DNA of 64,000 nt from Stichopus chloronotus (GCA_021234535.1 CM037848.1:9934444-9998443), one strand, 5' to 3'. Positions 11,380 to 22,440 are shown, numbered from the stretch's first letter. The notes: a model not told the origin generated them from the sequence alone. Numbers and translations are program-made.

Positions 11380-12984
11380 TCAATGCCGTTTCTTTACTAC
11401 TGAGTAGTTTGGGATGGACGAACTGTCTTCCTCCTCATCTTTAGGAATGTTCGAAGAGGAACCTCCCCGTGGCTTCTTATTTGGAGTTGAATATACCACA
11501 GCTACACCGTCTCTGTTAATCACCGAGTCATCCTGTTCCTCAGGACTTGCCACAGCTTCCAGTACATCATTTACGGAAACTCCGCCATTCATTTGGGATT
11601 CGTATAGGGAAACAGTTGCCTCCGCCCTGATCGAGATTGATGGTAGCAGAACACGAGAATCGCTTTGATGCATTTCTTTTCCCCCATTTCTTTCACCTAT
11701 CTGGCTGTACAAGAGTTGGCTGTCCCTCTCTGGCACTGAGTGGATATCTACAGAAACATTTAAGGTATTTGTCCCATTTGTAGAAGTGGACCCAATCGGA
11801 GGGATCTCGTATTCGCGATCAGTTAAATCGGCTGGTTTTTTACTCTCTGGTTTGATCGTTGCAGCATTGTTCGATTTACGGTTCAGACAGATGAGAACGG
11901 AAATTACTATCATGATTAAAATTGTTAAAATTCCTGCCGATACACCAATCGCGATGAGTAAAACAGGGTCTTCTTCTGCTGGGGAGTTGGTTTCCCCGAC
12001 CCATGAAGTTGGCGTGGTTGTTCTTTGAATGATCTTCACTGCAAGGGTTTCGACAGTTACCACATCGAGAATGTTCGCCGAACAGTTCAGTTCAACCTCT
12101 CCTGTGAATGTGCTGTCAGCTGTAACAATAACATTAATCATGTTATCAACCACAGACAACTCAACACCAGAACCTTCAAGTGAGTCTGGTATATTCCATT
12201 GAATAAACGAACCTGAACTTGGTGATGATGAACAAATGTATCTTCTTGATTCCCCTGGATGTATTATAGATGTGCTCCGGGTAGGTGCAGGCTTGACAGG
12301 GTTAATGAAAACAAGTACCTCATCGTAAACGTAAACAGGACCGACGGAACAGTGGTCTTCATCTTCTTCAGTTGCTTTATGTTCACAAGTAAAGATGGTG
12401 CCATTTTGACTCTCAGATGGTTTAATGTAAATAGTGTAAGCAACAGTCATGGTTCTATTTACAGTGACATTTTGAGATAATATCTCATTATGACTTGCGT
12501 TCCACATCAAAGACATTGTTTTCGAAAGAAAACTGAAGCAAGTTAAAGTAAGCATTTGACCAACAATAATGCCATTTGTATAGTTGGTCTCGCAGTAGCT
12601 CAATTCATTCGGCAACGGTGCAATTGTCAAGTTTGTGACAGCACTGAAGCCAGGCCAACTCACAAAGCACAAAAATGTTGTGTCCCTCAAAATAGGTATT
12701 GGCCGACCCTCAATTACGGTGTAACCCTCCGCTCTATAACCATGTTCGCTCGATGTAATTTTCGTTCCATTTTCATACGTGATCTCGACTGTGGGTTCTT
12801 GCTCTGGTGGTGTATCTGACACTGAACACACAAGTGTTACGTTTTCTTCCTTTAACACAATTATGTCACTTTTGGTGAAAAGTCTCACATTCTGACAGAC
12901 ACATGGATTCACGATTATCAGCGACACTTCTAGGAAATGGACAACTAATGGAAACAAAATATAATTTTGAAGTGTCATTGTCAT
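11380..12984 (-). CDS. Ig-like single-pass receptor with tyrosine-motif tail, copy 2 (C-terminally truncated)
   Basis: 534-aa single-exon paralogue of the receptor at 2326-3981. It has a signal peptide (about 1-30, sharing VHFLEV and VNPCV with copy 3), and three Ig-like domains with Cys pairs near 53-106, 149-200 and 251-301. The extra cysteines C131 and C212 are conserved, the latter in HCSVGPVYVYDE. The transmembrane helix is at about 340-366. Tail motifs are DREYEIPPIG (Y392, YxxP), LLYSQI (Y426, a strict ITIM consensus), SLYESQ (Y461), VVYSTP (Y498) and NYSVV (Y527). The frame stops at a TGA ahead of a remnant of the family's acidic-YW terminus. The start at 12984 is the first ATG and gives a good signal peptide; a second ATG is two codons on. 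The transmembrane and juxtamembrane DNA is about 90% identical to copy 3 by eye, while the ectodomain is far more diverged. Confidence 0.85.
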   Translation of the reverse strand: MTMTLQNYILFPLVVHFLEVSLIIVNPCVCQNVRLFTKSDIIVLKEENVTLVCSVSDTPPEQEPTVEITYENGTKITSSEHGYRAEGYTVIEGRPIPILRDTTFLCFVSWPGFSAVTNLTIAPLPNELSYCETNYTNGIIVGQMLTLTCFSFLSKTMSLMWNASHNEILSQNVTVNRTMTVAYTIYIKPSESQNGTIFTCEHKATEEDEDHCSVGPVYVYDEVLVFINPVKPAPTRSTSIIHPGESRRYICSSSPSSGSFIQWNIPDSLEGSGVELSVVDNMINVIVTADSTFTGEVELNCSANILDVVTVETLAVKIIQRTTTPTSWVGETNSPAEEDPVLLIAIGVSAGILTILIMIVISVLICLNRKSNNAATIKPESKKPADLTDREYEIPPIGSTSTNGTNTLNVSVDIHSVPERDSQLLYSQIGERNGGKEMHQSDSRVLLPSISIRAEATVSLYESQMNGGVSVNDVLEAVASPEEQDDSVINRDGVAVVYSTPNKKPRGGSSSNIPKDEEEDSSSIPNYSVVKKRH

Positions 12985-13353
12985 GTCCGCCGATAGTTTT
13001 ATCCGTTCATGGTTTCGTCGTTTAATTTATCAAAGAGAGGACGGAACGCGATAAAGAAAACCCGCGTAAGATGTTTCCTTTTAGCGCATGAAACAATAAT
13101 ACTGGAAGAGTAACTTACAAGTCTTATGGTGATATGTCCGAGTATATGACTTCGACAACCTATTCCAGATATCACAAAAATCAACACGAAGAGTACAGCA
13201 CCCACTAACTGAGCGTATAGGTCTACTATCTACGAAGAACATACCAAACGGTACTATGATCAGGTGAAAAAGTACTTCCTTCTACGTCGTGCTACTGCTC
13301 TAAGTGGACTTTCAACACGTCATTTCATGGAAATTTATCTTATACAGTTAAAA

Positions 13354-13375
13354 ATGAATTCAGTGAACCAGAGAG
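13354..13375 (-). promoter_or_regulatory. Conserved upstream module of receptor copy 2
   Basis: The plus-strand block tgaattcagtgaaccagag, about 370 bp upstream of the start codon, recurs with one mismatch about 310 bp upstream of copy 3. Looser matches surround it: a gtacttcc-ttctac block nearer the gene, and a ctaaagt block further out. It may be a shared promoter element or simply duplicated flank. Confidence 0.4.
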
Positions 13376-13399
13376 CCTTCAACTGAAGTTTGCTAAAGT

Positions 13400-15890
13400 T
13401 TGCTAAAAAAAAGTCTTCAAACAATGGTAAACAATGCCAACTTGCAGCCGTGTGTGTGTGTGTCTCTGTATGCGTGTGTTTTCCGTCTTTATGTACGTGT
13501 GGTACCAATGTACCTGCAGTGAGAGACGGAACCCTCTAAAACAATCCAAACACAGTGTCACAGAAGTAGGACATTATACTTGGTATCTCCACGGCACGCA
13601 AAGAGGGTGTGCACTACACACACATATCAAACACTGTCAGTCTCATGCATGGAACGTCAGACGAGGCTTATGACAAATTTTAAATATTATAGTGTAAGCA
13701 TTTTATTTTGCATGAATTTATGTGTGTTTTTTTAATTTCTATGTTATAACATGTTGTTTGGATAAAATAATGTTCGTAAAATCATTAATAATATAAATAA
13801 AATCGATACATAAGAACATCTGATTCAGCTTTTAAGCAGATTTTACCGTAATTCCCTCGGGCTTAAAACTTTTCTAAATGTAGAACTCTCGTCCCGCTCG
13901 ACTGCCATCTGTCGACTAATGTGCCCAAACCGAAATCCAATTTTTAAGGTTTGAGTCCGGATAAACCTAAACTTGTAGTGGTTTAATATTTTGTTCTCCT
14001 GAAATGTTCCATACTGACCATGCAGTGAATATCTCGTATCGTTGCCCTAGCTATACAATGCACTCTGCTCAATAACGCAAAATTCTGCCAAACCCCAACA
14101 GATAGTCGAGATGAGGGAAGAGAAATGAAATGGTTTTTTCAGATTTGTTTTTTTTTTTCAGATTTCTGTTTCGAATTTCTTACTCTTTATCACTTTTAAT
14201 CATGCAGTATTTTTTTTTTTTGGGAATTCTTCTGGTCGACATAAAGTTCATACTTTCTTTAAGATAGGATGAGATAGATTTCATGTTGCGACACATAGGG
14301 AAGAGAATCCTCGAATGGAAGAGCATTTGCTTCTTTTCCTGAGTGGATAAAAATTGCGAGTTCTACATAGTCCTACCCTGAAAATTGCAAAAAGAAGAAC
14401 AAGAACCAGGGTAAATCACTAGTGATAGACTTAAACCTATATATGCCCATAGCAGTGGAAATGCTACACACAGAGGGTGAAAATGGCCGAGGCCATTACT
14501 GTAAACCTTTCTTCAACTGAACATATATTTTACAAAAATATACAAAAAATAGCCATTCACTTTAAATATGATTACAAAACAGGGAGCAAAGGATTTTTAA
14601 AAAGTTAAGGTGGCAGAATCTAATCGACCAGGGATAATTTTCTGAAAACTGGATTATGTACAAAGCAATTAAAGGTTATTTATTGAAGTGTATGATTTAG
14701 GAAAGCTTCAGAAGTGTACAGCTTTGAAGCAGCTATGCAGATGTTTTGTTGTTTTTGTTTTGTTTTTTTCAAAAAAACCAGTTCATCAAGGAACGTTTGG
14801 AAGAAAAACGCTTATTCCTTTTAAGTGTGTCTTCTAATTAATCAATAATAGAAATAAGGGTAAACTTTGGTTTGGATATTGGTAGAAAATAACTGCAAAC
14901 TCGTGTGTAAGTTTGAGGGTCCTGTTTAGGATGTCCAGCGTGCACATTCAAATAAAGCAGTTCCAAGTAAAGAGAGCTTACACTGGCCAGGACAAACTAG
15001 TAACCTGCCATGACGTCAGAGCTTTACTTCGACCAAACAATCCTTTCAGTGACCAATAACCTCCGAGATATACTTAAGTCTTTAAGTAATCATAAAGACG
15101 GAACTATCACTAATTCTCCATGTTAGCATATCAATCATTCTTCTATACTCACTATAATAGTCATTTACTATACAGATCCCTTTGTACACATGCATACTCG
15201 GCACTTTCCTTATATCATAAGCGCCTAATATATATCTTTCCTTTTCCATTTCTTTTTTATTCAAGACATTTTTACAGCTAGAAGAGATGGAAGTTGGTTT
15301 AATAATTACATCATCCGCCTTGGCATACCTCACAAAGCAAAACCACCCTTAGTTTCTGCGGCAAGACCTTAAAAATAAGTCTACATTTCAGTTCGTGCCT
15401 TGCAGCGGGACTTTCCTTTTGGTTCTGCATAAATGAAAACACCTTTCTGTGATTAAAATATAGTTTTTGATACCTGGAAACCCAAGTGAAACTAATTAGT
15501 GAGGAATATGGCAAGCAAGAAGTCCTTGTAAATTATAGCAAAGACATAACCTTGGCAAGATCACAGTTTTTTTCACAAATGTATACATTGTCGATAAAAA
15601 TGTTGCAATTAAACAGGAAGTCAGGTACATCTTCTCACTGCTTCTCCTGTTTTAGAATCAGGTGCAAAACGTTCGAAACCGTGAAAAGAAAATGATACTG
15701 ATACAATTCAATAAAATGTTAAAACAGAAAGCTGTTATTTCTGCTTTTTTTTTTTTCAAAAAGTGCGTCAAAGGAATGGCTATACACTTCTCACAGTTGT
15801 AAAACATTCTAAACACCATCGTACTGTGCACTATGTGTTACTCTGGAACTTCTCGCCAATTTCCAAAATAAATGCCCTCACATAAGAATT
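13400..15890. other. Intergenic between receptor copies 2 and 3
   Basis: No coding feature supported. It is AT-rich with poly-T/poly-A tracts (near 14148, 14211 and 14755) and a GT-rich patch near 13448-13500. Confidence 0.4.
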
Positions 15891-15928
15891 TGTGGTTATT
15901 TGCACGGAAGTCCCGTATTTTAACCACA
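15891..15928. repeat. Hairpin element, copy A
   Basis: A 38-bp imperfect palindrome with arms tgtggtta and taaccaca, an internal loop, and inner arms acgg and ccgt around aagtc. A second copy of the same length lies at 44009-44046. Similarity continues about 20 bp past the right arm. Confidence 0.55.
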
Positions 15929-16225
15929 GGATCCGGTTATGACAACTTTTAGCCCCACAAACTAAATCTATTTTCTTTCTGCCGTAATTGACTCTCCTAT
16001 CAGTGGAATTTCTCTCATGAGAAACGGGCTAAGATGTCGGTTCTCCAGGTTGGTATCAAATGGAAGAGAAAGATGGAACATAAAGATGGAACATTAGTGT
16101 ACGAAAACTGCTATTTTTTCATCAAACGGCACATTCTCTATTGAAAGTAGCCACTGTCATAACATGATCTCAAAACATACGAACGAGCCAGGTACGGACG
16201 GGTAGGACATGCAAGAGAATAAAAA

Positions 16226-16800
16226 TAACCATCTCGGCAATATGACAATTTTCGAAAAAAGGGACTCATTTTGACGACGTAACTTAACTCGTCAAAATAC
16301 CAAAGACTCATTTTAAAGGTCAAATGGCCGATTTTTGGCAAATTGTCATTTTGCGGAGATGAAACCTCTCGTCAGAAAGGCAAAATTCAGAAAACTGTCA
16401 TTTTGCCGAGTTATGACATCTCGCTGATATAAAAAGAATATAACAAATGACAATTTTGTCAAGATTGAACAACTTGTCAAAATAGCAAAATTCGAAAAAT
16501 TGTCATTTTGCCAAGACCTAAGTATCTGAAATGACAACTTTCCCAATTTTTCACAATTATCCCAGTTGCTCTAACTTAGTATAATAGCACTTTTTCTAAA
16601 TTCCGCTAATTTTTCACGAAATGCTTTGTAGTCGGCAAAGTGGCAATTTTCCTAATTTTTCATCATTGCCATTTTCATAAATTGGGAAAATGGCAATGAT
16701 TTCAGAGATTAAACCATTTTGAAAAGACTAATCTCTAACTCGTCGAAGTGGCAATTTCCTAATTTGAAAAGAAGCTGAATAACGTCAAAATGACAAAGTA
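16226..16800. repeat. Degenerate tandem repeat of palindromic ~60-70 bp units
   Basis: Recurrent blocks of the type attgtcattttgcc, its complement ggcaaaat-tcgaaaa, and ctcgtca/cttgtca repeat irregularly at about 55-75 bp spacing through this stretch. The minus-strand translation shows the periodicity as QNDNFSNFAILT and QNDSFLNFAFLT. The units are self-complementary, so the region can form nested hairpins. It is a decayed minisatellite or fold-back element arm, not a gene. Confidence 0.6.
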
Positions 16801-17425
16801 GTTTTTTTAGTTTTTTGACATACGACGGTTCATGGATGCTGACCCGTAGGTTGTGTAACAGCTTAAGGAAGGAAGTGCTGTTTGAAGAATGGAACTTAGA
16901 CCTTATCGTTTATCTTTATCTGATCTTCTTCACAAGAAACAGAATAAATGTAAAATGTATGAATAACGTATGAATAGCAGTAAGCTTAGTTGTTTCAGAA
17001 ATAAATCATTTATGAAGGGCATTTCAAACCAGTTTTACATCGTTTTTTTCCGAGGAAAAAAAAAATACTCTCTCACAAAATAAACCCGCTTTTGTATGAC
17101 CACGAGAGAAGACAGTAAAACTGCCATCAATTTTATGTTACTATACCAGCTGATAACCAACCAAAGTAAAAATAAGGTTAATATTATGGAAGACTGTAAA
17201 CTATCCCAGTGGTAATTAGTCAAAACACTATTTCCAAAAAAAAGCGTTTAATGTACAAATGTCAGATATTCTGATAGTTTAAGTTTAGCATAATCATTTT
17301 CAAAGATAAAATAACTGACTGACACTTTTCATATTCTTATAATACAGACTCTCGATTAAAAAAACTCATCGTTCGAACATGACGGAGAGACTTAGGAATA
17401 AATTTATGGTTTGTTCTATTGTTGA

Positions 17426-19066
17426 TTATCCCCAGTATTCCTCATCTATAGAGTCCTCCTCTATGACGACACGTCGTGGTCCTTTCTTTACCTCAGAGTA
17501 GGTCGGGATTGCCACACTGTCCTCATCCTCCTTGTTATCTCTCTGAGAATCCGACCTGGAAGAAGAGACGCTTGTCTTCTTATTGGGAGCTGAATATACA
17601 ACAGATACTCGGTTCCTGTTTATCATCGAGTATTCTTCTTCTTCAAAGTTCGACTCTGCTTCTTCTCCATTTGTTGACGTATATCCGCCATTATCTTGAC
17701 CTTTGTATTGAGATGCAGTTGTCCTCCGCCTCCTTGATGGTGGCGGTTCGTGGCAGCAGAGCCCCAGAATCGCTCTTAGGTATTTTCATTCCTCCGCCCC
17801 CTCTATCGATCTCGCTGTAAAACAACTCGCTGTCCTCCTCTGTGGCGGAGGGGTCTACACGAACTTGTGTCTCATCTGCTTGTCCACTCCCAAAAGGAGG
17901 GACGGCGTATTCGCGATCAGTGAAATCGGTTGGTTTTTTACTGTCTGGTTTGATCGTTGCAGCTTTGTTCGATTTACAGTTCAGACAGATGAGAACAGTA
18001 ATGACAATAATAAGTAAAATGGCTACAATTCCTCCAACTGCACCTACGGCAATGAATAAGGCGAAGTCCGCTGGGGCATTCGTTTCATTGACACTTGAAA
18101 TTAAAGTATTTGCTGGTGTGGTTGTTCTTTTAATTATCTCCACTGTGACGGTTTCAACAGTAAACATATCAAGAAGGATTGCCGAACAACTCAGTTCAAT
18201 TTTTCCTGTGAATATGCTGTCAGACGAAACAGAGACATGAACCATAGCGCCATCTACAGACAACTCAATACCAGAAGCTTCAAGTCTGTCTGTTATATTC
18301 CATTGAATAGATGAACCTGTAAAAGATGAACAAATGTATTTTCTGGATTCCCCTGGAAGTATTATACTAGGGTTAGTAGGTGAAACAGGGTTAATGAAAA
18401 CAAGCAGCTCATCGTAAATGTAAACAGGACCAACAGTACACCTATCTTGTTCGCTTTGTACCTCATTACGTTCACAGGTAAAGATAGTGCCATTTCGACT
18501 CTTAGGTGGCACAATATCAATTGTGTTGGTGAAAGTGTTACGTCTCACTGTCAGCAACTCGCCGGAGATTGATTCGTTATAACTTGACCTCCACGTCAAT
18601 GAAGTTGTCTTGCTAGTAACACTGGAACACGTTAACGTTAGAGTTTGTCCAAAGATAATACCATTCGTGTAGTCAGATGAACAGTGGGTTAGTTCGTCGG
18701 ATAACGGGGAATACTGACAAACTTGTAACAGATTCAAAGCCTGACCAAGTCACGGAACAAAAGAATGTTTCATTCCTTCTAATATCTAGTGGAACAGATT
18801 GTACGCTGTTAGTTTTTCCATGTATTGGCCCAGCTAACAATTCCTGTTCCATTTTCGTATGTAATATTGAATTCCGGCATCTCATCTGTTTGTTTATCCG
18901 ACACCGAGCATATTAGTGTAACTCTTTCTCCATCGAACAAAATGACGTCACTTTTGGTGGAAAGCGTTACTTTCTGACCGACGCACGGGTTCACACATTG
19001 TAGTAACACCTCAAGAAAGTGAACAAGCAGTGACAAGAAAACGCACTTTTCACATGTCAGTATCAT
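17426..19066 (-). pseudogene. Ig-like receptor copy 3, interrupted by three +1 frameshifts
   Basis: Third paralogue of the receptor array, in three reading frames. The frame from ATG 19066 gives a signal peptide (VHFLEV, VNPCV) and the first half of Ig domain 1, stopping at 18809. The next frame supplies the rest of Ig1 (FFCSVTWSGFESV). A third, 17691-18709, covers Ig2 (with CTVGPVYIYDE), Ig3, a transmembrane helix, TDREYAVPPFG and LFYSEI (an ITIM). The last covers VVYSAPNKK, PTYSEVKK and the terminal DEEYWG. Each change is +1: an A5 tract (minus strand) at 18813-18817, a C4 tract at 18706-18709, and an extra base at 17722 that is absent from copy 2. If these are assembly errors the gene would be an intact ~545-aa receptor; if real it is a young pseudogene. 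No splice sites explain the shifts. Confidence 0.8.
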
Positions 19067-19375
19067 GTTTCCAAATACGCTAATTTGTTGATACGGTTGA
19101 AATTTATCCTTAACCAGATCCCGATAGATATATCTTTAAGATATAGTTTAGTTACAATTAATTTTCCCACTGAAAGACCACATTTGAACGACTCCTCCTG
19201 ATATTCGCAGCGATCACAGAGTACAATCAGTAAAAAGTGCAGCTAAGCTCTTCGAAATACTAATGAGTGTACATGCAACACAAAAGGTGTACCACTTCCA
19301 ACTACACATCAGTTCTACGGCCTTGAGTTAGTTTCTGTAATAAGTCATCCCCCAACAAATTAGTTTACTTTAAAT

Positions 19376-19396
19376 TGAATTCACTGAACCAGAGAG
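19376..19396 (-). promoter_or_regulatory. Conserved upstream module of receptor copy 3
   Basis: The plus-strand block tgaattcactgaaccagag matches the module upstream of copy 2 (13354-13375) with one mismatch, at a similar distance from the ATG (about 310 against 370 bp). Confidence 0.4.
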
Positions 19397-19622
19397 ACCC
19401 TGCCTTTGACTAAAGTAGCTTAAAGGAATTCTGTGACCGTAGTTTTCAACAATGACATGCTATTCGTACGTAGCTTGAGTGTTATTGCGTCTGTTTGTGG
19501 TTGCCTTCTACGTGTGGGTGACCGCAACAAGGAAGCATTGTAATCAAGGGAAACATACTACCACTTGTTGTTGGAGTTGGACATTTATAGAACGCCGATC
19601 GTCAAAAAATATTGAAAGTGGA

Positions 19623-20522
19623 TGAATACCCTGTTTTACGAACGAAACGTACACAAACGACAATAGTAGGTACCAAGGGGATACGATAGGCACAGACAAT
19701 ATTGTTAGACACAAACGACATAAGGCACAACCGAATGCATCCAAAAACGTTAGACACACTCATATCTTTTCATGCAAACGAAAACAATAGACACTAACCA
19801 AATCATTAGACGCAAACGAACCATTAGACACAACCAAATGATTAGACAAAAACGAATTTATTAGTCACATGCAAAACATTAGACACAAATTACGAAAATT
19901 CAAAATAAGCCATAAAATTAACAAAATCGTTATACTAACTGAAACAGGTCTGAACGAATCGAAGGTATACACGCGTATGAGGTATACAAGCGAACATAGA
20001 AACTAGGCTGACAGCACTCGCCTGTTTTATCACGTAATGAAGTCATGAGATACCTACTACAGTACTATGCTTTGTACTCATCCTACTTTGAGCGGTTTAC
20101 TGGAATATCAAGGATAAAATATTCTTATACCGGGATAACACGTTTATAAAATTCCTTACGGGTCATGTTCTCGCCCAATAATAATCGTCAAGTGTGGCAC
20201 ATTTGTTATACGATACATTAGAAAACATCGTAGTAATTTTAATGAAACGAAATGGTTGAGTCTCAGCAGTGTTTTAGTTCATGTAATAATTTTGGTTGTG
20301 TTTTATGTTTCGTTTGGGTCTAATATTTTGTTCGTGTCTAATGTTTTCCTTTGTATCTAATAATTTGGCTGTGTCTAATGTTTCGTTTGTGTGTAATGAG
20401 TGGGTTTGTGTCTAATGTTTCTTCACCGCTTTTATCTAATGATTTGCTTTGTGCCTATTGTTTCCGCTTGTGTCTACTGTTTTGGTTTGTGTAACCGTTT
20501 CGTTCGTAAAACAGGGTATGAA
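19623..20522. mobile_element. Fold-back (non-autonomous DNA transposon-like) element with subrepeat arms
   Basis: The element spans 19627-20518, flanked by a direct TGAA at 19623-19626 and 20519-20522. Its ends are inverted repeats beginning TACCCTGTTTTACGAACGAA, perfect over 22 bp. Inside, the left arm to about 19885 is an array of variants of TTAGACACAAACGAA, and the right arm from about 20290 carries the complementary array (TTCGTTTGTGTCTAA type). The ~400-bp centre has no open frame. A 4-bp duplication with long subrepeat-built arms is a fold-back architecture. Sola-type transposons also make 4-bp duplications, but no transposase is present to test that. It lies about 560 bp upstream of receptor copy 3. 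Confidence 0.8.
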
Positions 20523-22440
20523 CGCACTGTTGATAATATTTGCACGATCGTCGTTCCATAGATGTGTTTGTTAAATGTGCTTGTGCACGCATTCAGTTGT
20601 GCGAATAACTGTTTTTACTTTCAAATTAAAGCATATTTACAACATTCAATCCTGCCAAATGCTTCATACTTATTTGCTTAGTTTTCGATTTATTAGTTTG
20701 ATGTCTAAGTTTACGTGGCCTCTCCGGTCTGGGGTGTTGTAGTAAGTATAGGGATTGTAACTCAAAATACGATAATCTTCGTATTACTTAGAATTCTTCG
20801 AGCTAACCGCAAGTATAGCTGTTACCATTAGCCATTCAGACCATATGTGAAGACCCACCTAAACTTAGCTAAAATTTGCAAATGAATGAATTTATACCAC
20901 ACATCTGCATATGTCGTCAAATTTCTTACATGCCCCAACTTCATCATTTATCCTCTCCAGCCATCTTCTCCAACTCCACAGTTTTTAAATTAGTACAAAC
21001 TTGCATAAAACAAAACTGCAATAAATTATCCCATTATTAATGATTCGTCAATTCGTTCCAACCATTATCATACCTCTTTGGAGACCGAGGTGGGCTCTCA
21101 TGGCATTTTGGAAGAGGATTCAACGATTCAAGACAAAGTGAATTATAAACTGAAAAACGATCATTTCAAATAATTCAAACAATTTATGAAGAATGTCCCG
21201 GTGAAACGAAGATTTTTCTATAACCTTCACTAAGATTAGTCAATACATTCTTCAGTGATTTTGACTTGTGAGAGACATCTATACGCTGAAGAAAGACTTC
21301 TCCGAAAAAAAAAATTACAGAAGGCATAAACGACATTACCTCACCCCATTATTTGAACCCAAACAAACTCTTTTTGAAAGAGCGGTCAGCATTCTCCAAG
21401 AGTGACTTTCAAATCTGAAGAGGAAGGGAAGGGGGGTTAGATCAGGAATGTGAAGGGTGTATCTAAACAGAAAGTAAGAAGAATCAGAACAAGTGCAACA
21501 ACTGTTGTAATATGTGCTTTATTTACCACATAATGCGCAATCGTAGAGGGCGAGTTTACATACGGTATGTAAGCCCCTGACGAAAATCATATAGGTCCTT
21601 CCAAAAGCCTCTACAATCTCCTATATTCCACTATGTATCCACTCCCTTGCGGTAGTACCGTCCTACCTGTAACGCATTATAATCCCCTCTTGACTCCCCT
21701 AGGCTTTCCGAGACCTGGAACAGCCACTGCAAACAAAGGGGTGGGGGCGGTGTTGTTCCATGAAGAAGCAGAGCGTTCCAAGAGCAGCTCTGGTATTGAA
21801 AGTGACTGGTTTTGAGTAAAAGGCAAGACTCTTGGACAGGTGATCATAAATGACGATAGTACTGAACATGAACGCAACTAATAATCCGTGGATTAGCAAA
21901 GATTTAATTCACATCTCGATTACAAAAGGCCTGATTGCACGAATGGAAAGGGGGTGGTGTGGAATTATAAGAATGGACTGTCTTAAAATTTTTGCTACTG
22001 ATTACAGATCTGACGTTCTTAAGTGCACAAAATGGTGCAAAAGGTACTTACGAACGCCCTCAGTAGGCATGGTTTTCACATTTAAATCACATATTGAGTA
22101 TGGGACAATTCCAACTCCGTGACGTTTTGGAAGCAATACTCACATTTCAAGTGCAAATAACTGGAAGAGTTTAGACGTTTTGAACAAACGTTTATTGTAC
22201 ATCTACTACTATCATCACAAAGCTACTATGGAACAGGTTTTCTTCAAAAAGCACACTAAGTATGAAAATATGAATATTACTGACTATGGTAACGTTGTGA
22301 AGATAAAAAGGACATGCGTGTTCTGCCATGGCCACTCACCATCTGTTAAAACCCTGTGACGTTAAAGGGCCCTTTGTACAGTGTCTTCACTTTAATACAT
22401 TCTTTAGACGGTTATCTACAACAGGATTGTGACATGTAAA
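20523..22440. other. Intergenic stretch
   Basis: No gene supported. Short frames at 21633-22122 show no recognisable domain. Confidence 0.4.

Noticed and set aside
21186..21214. Second hammerhead-like string (tgaagaatgtcccggtgaaac)
   Set aside because: The core C of CUGANGA is replaced by A and stem II does not pair, so it is a chance resemblance.
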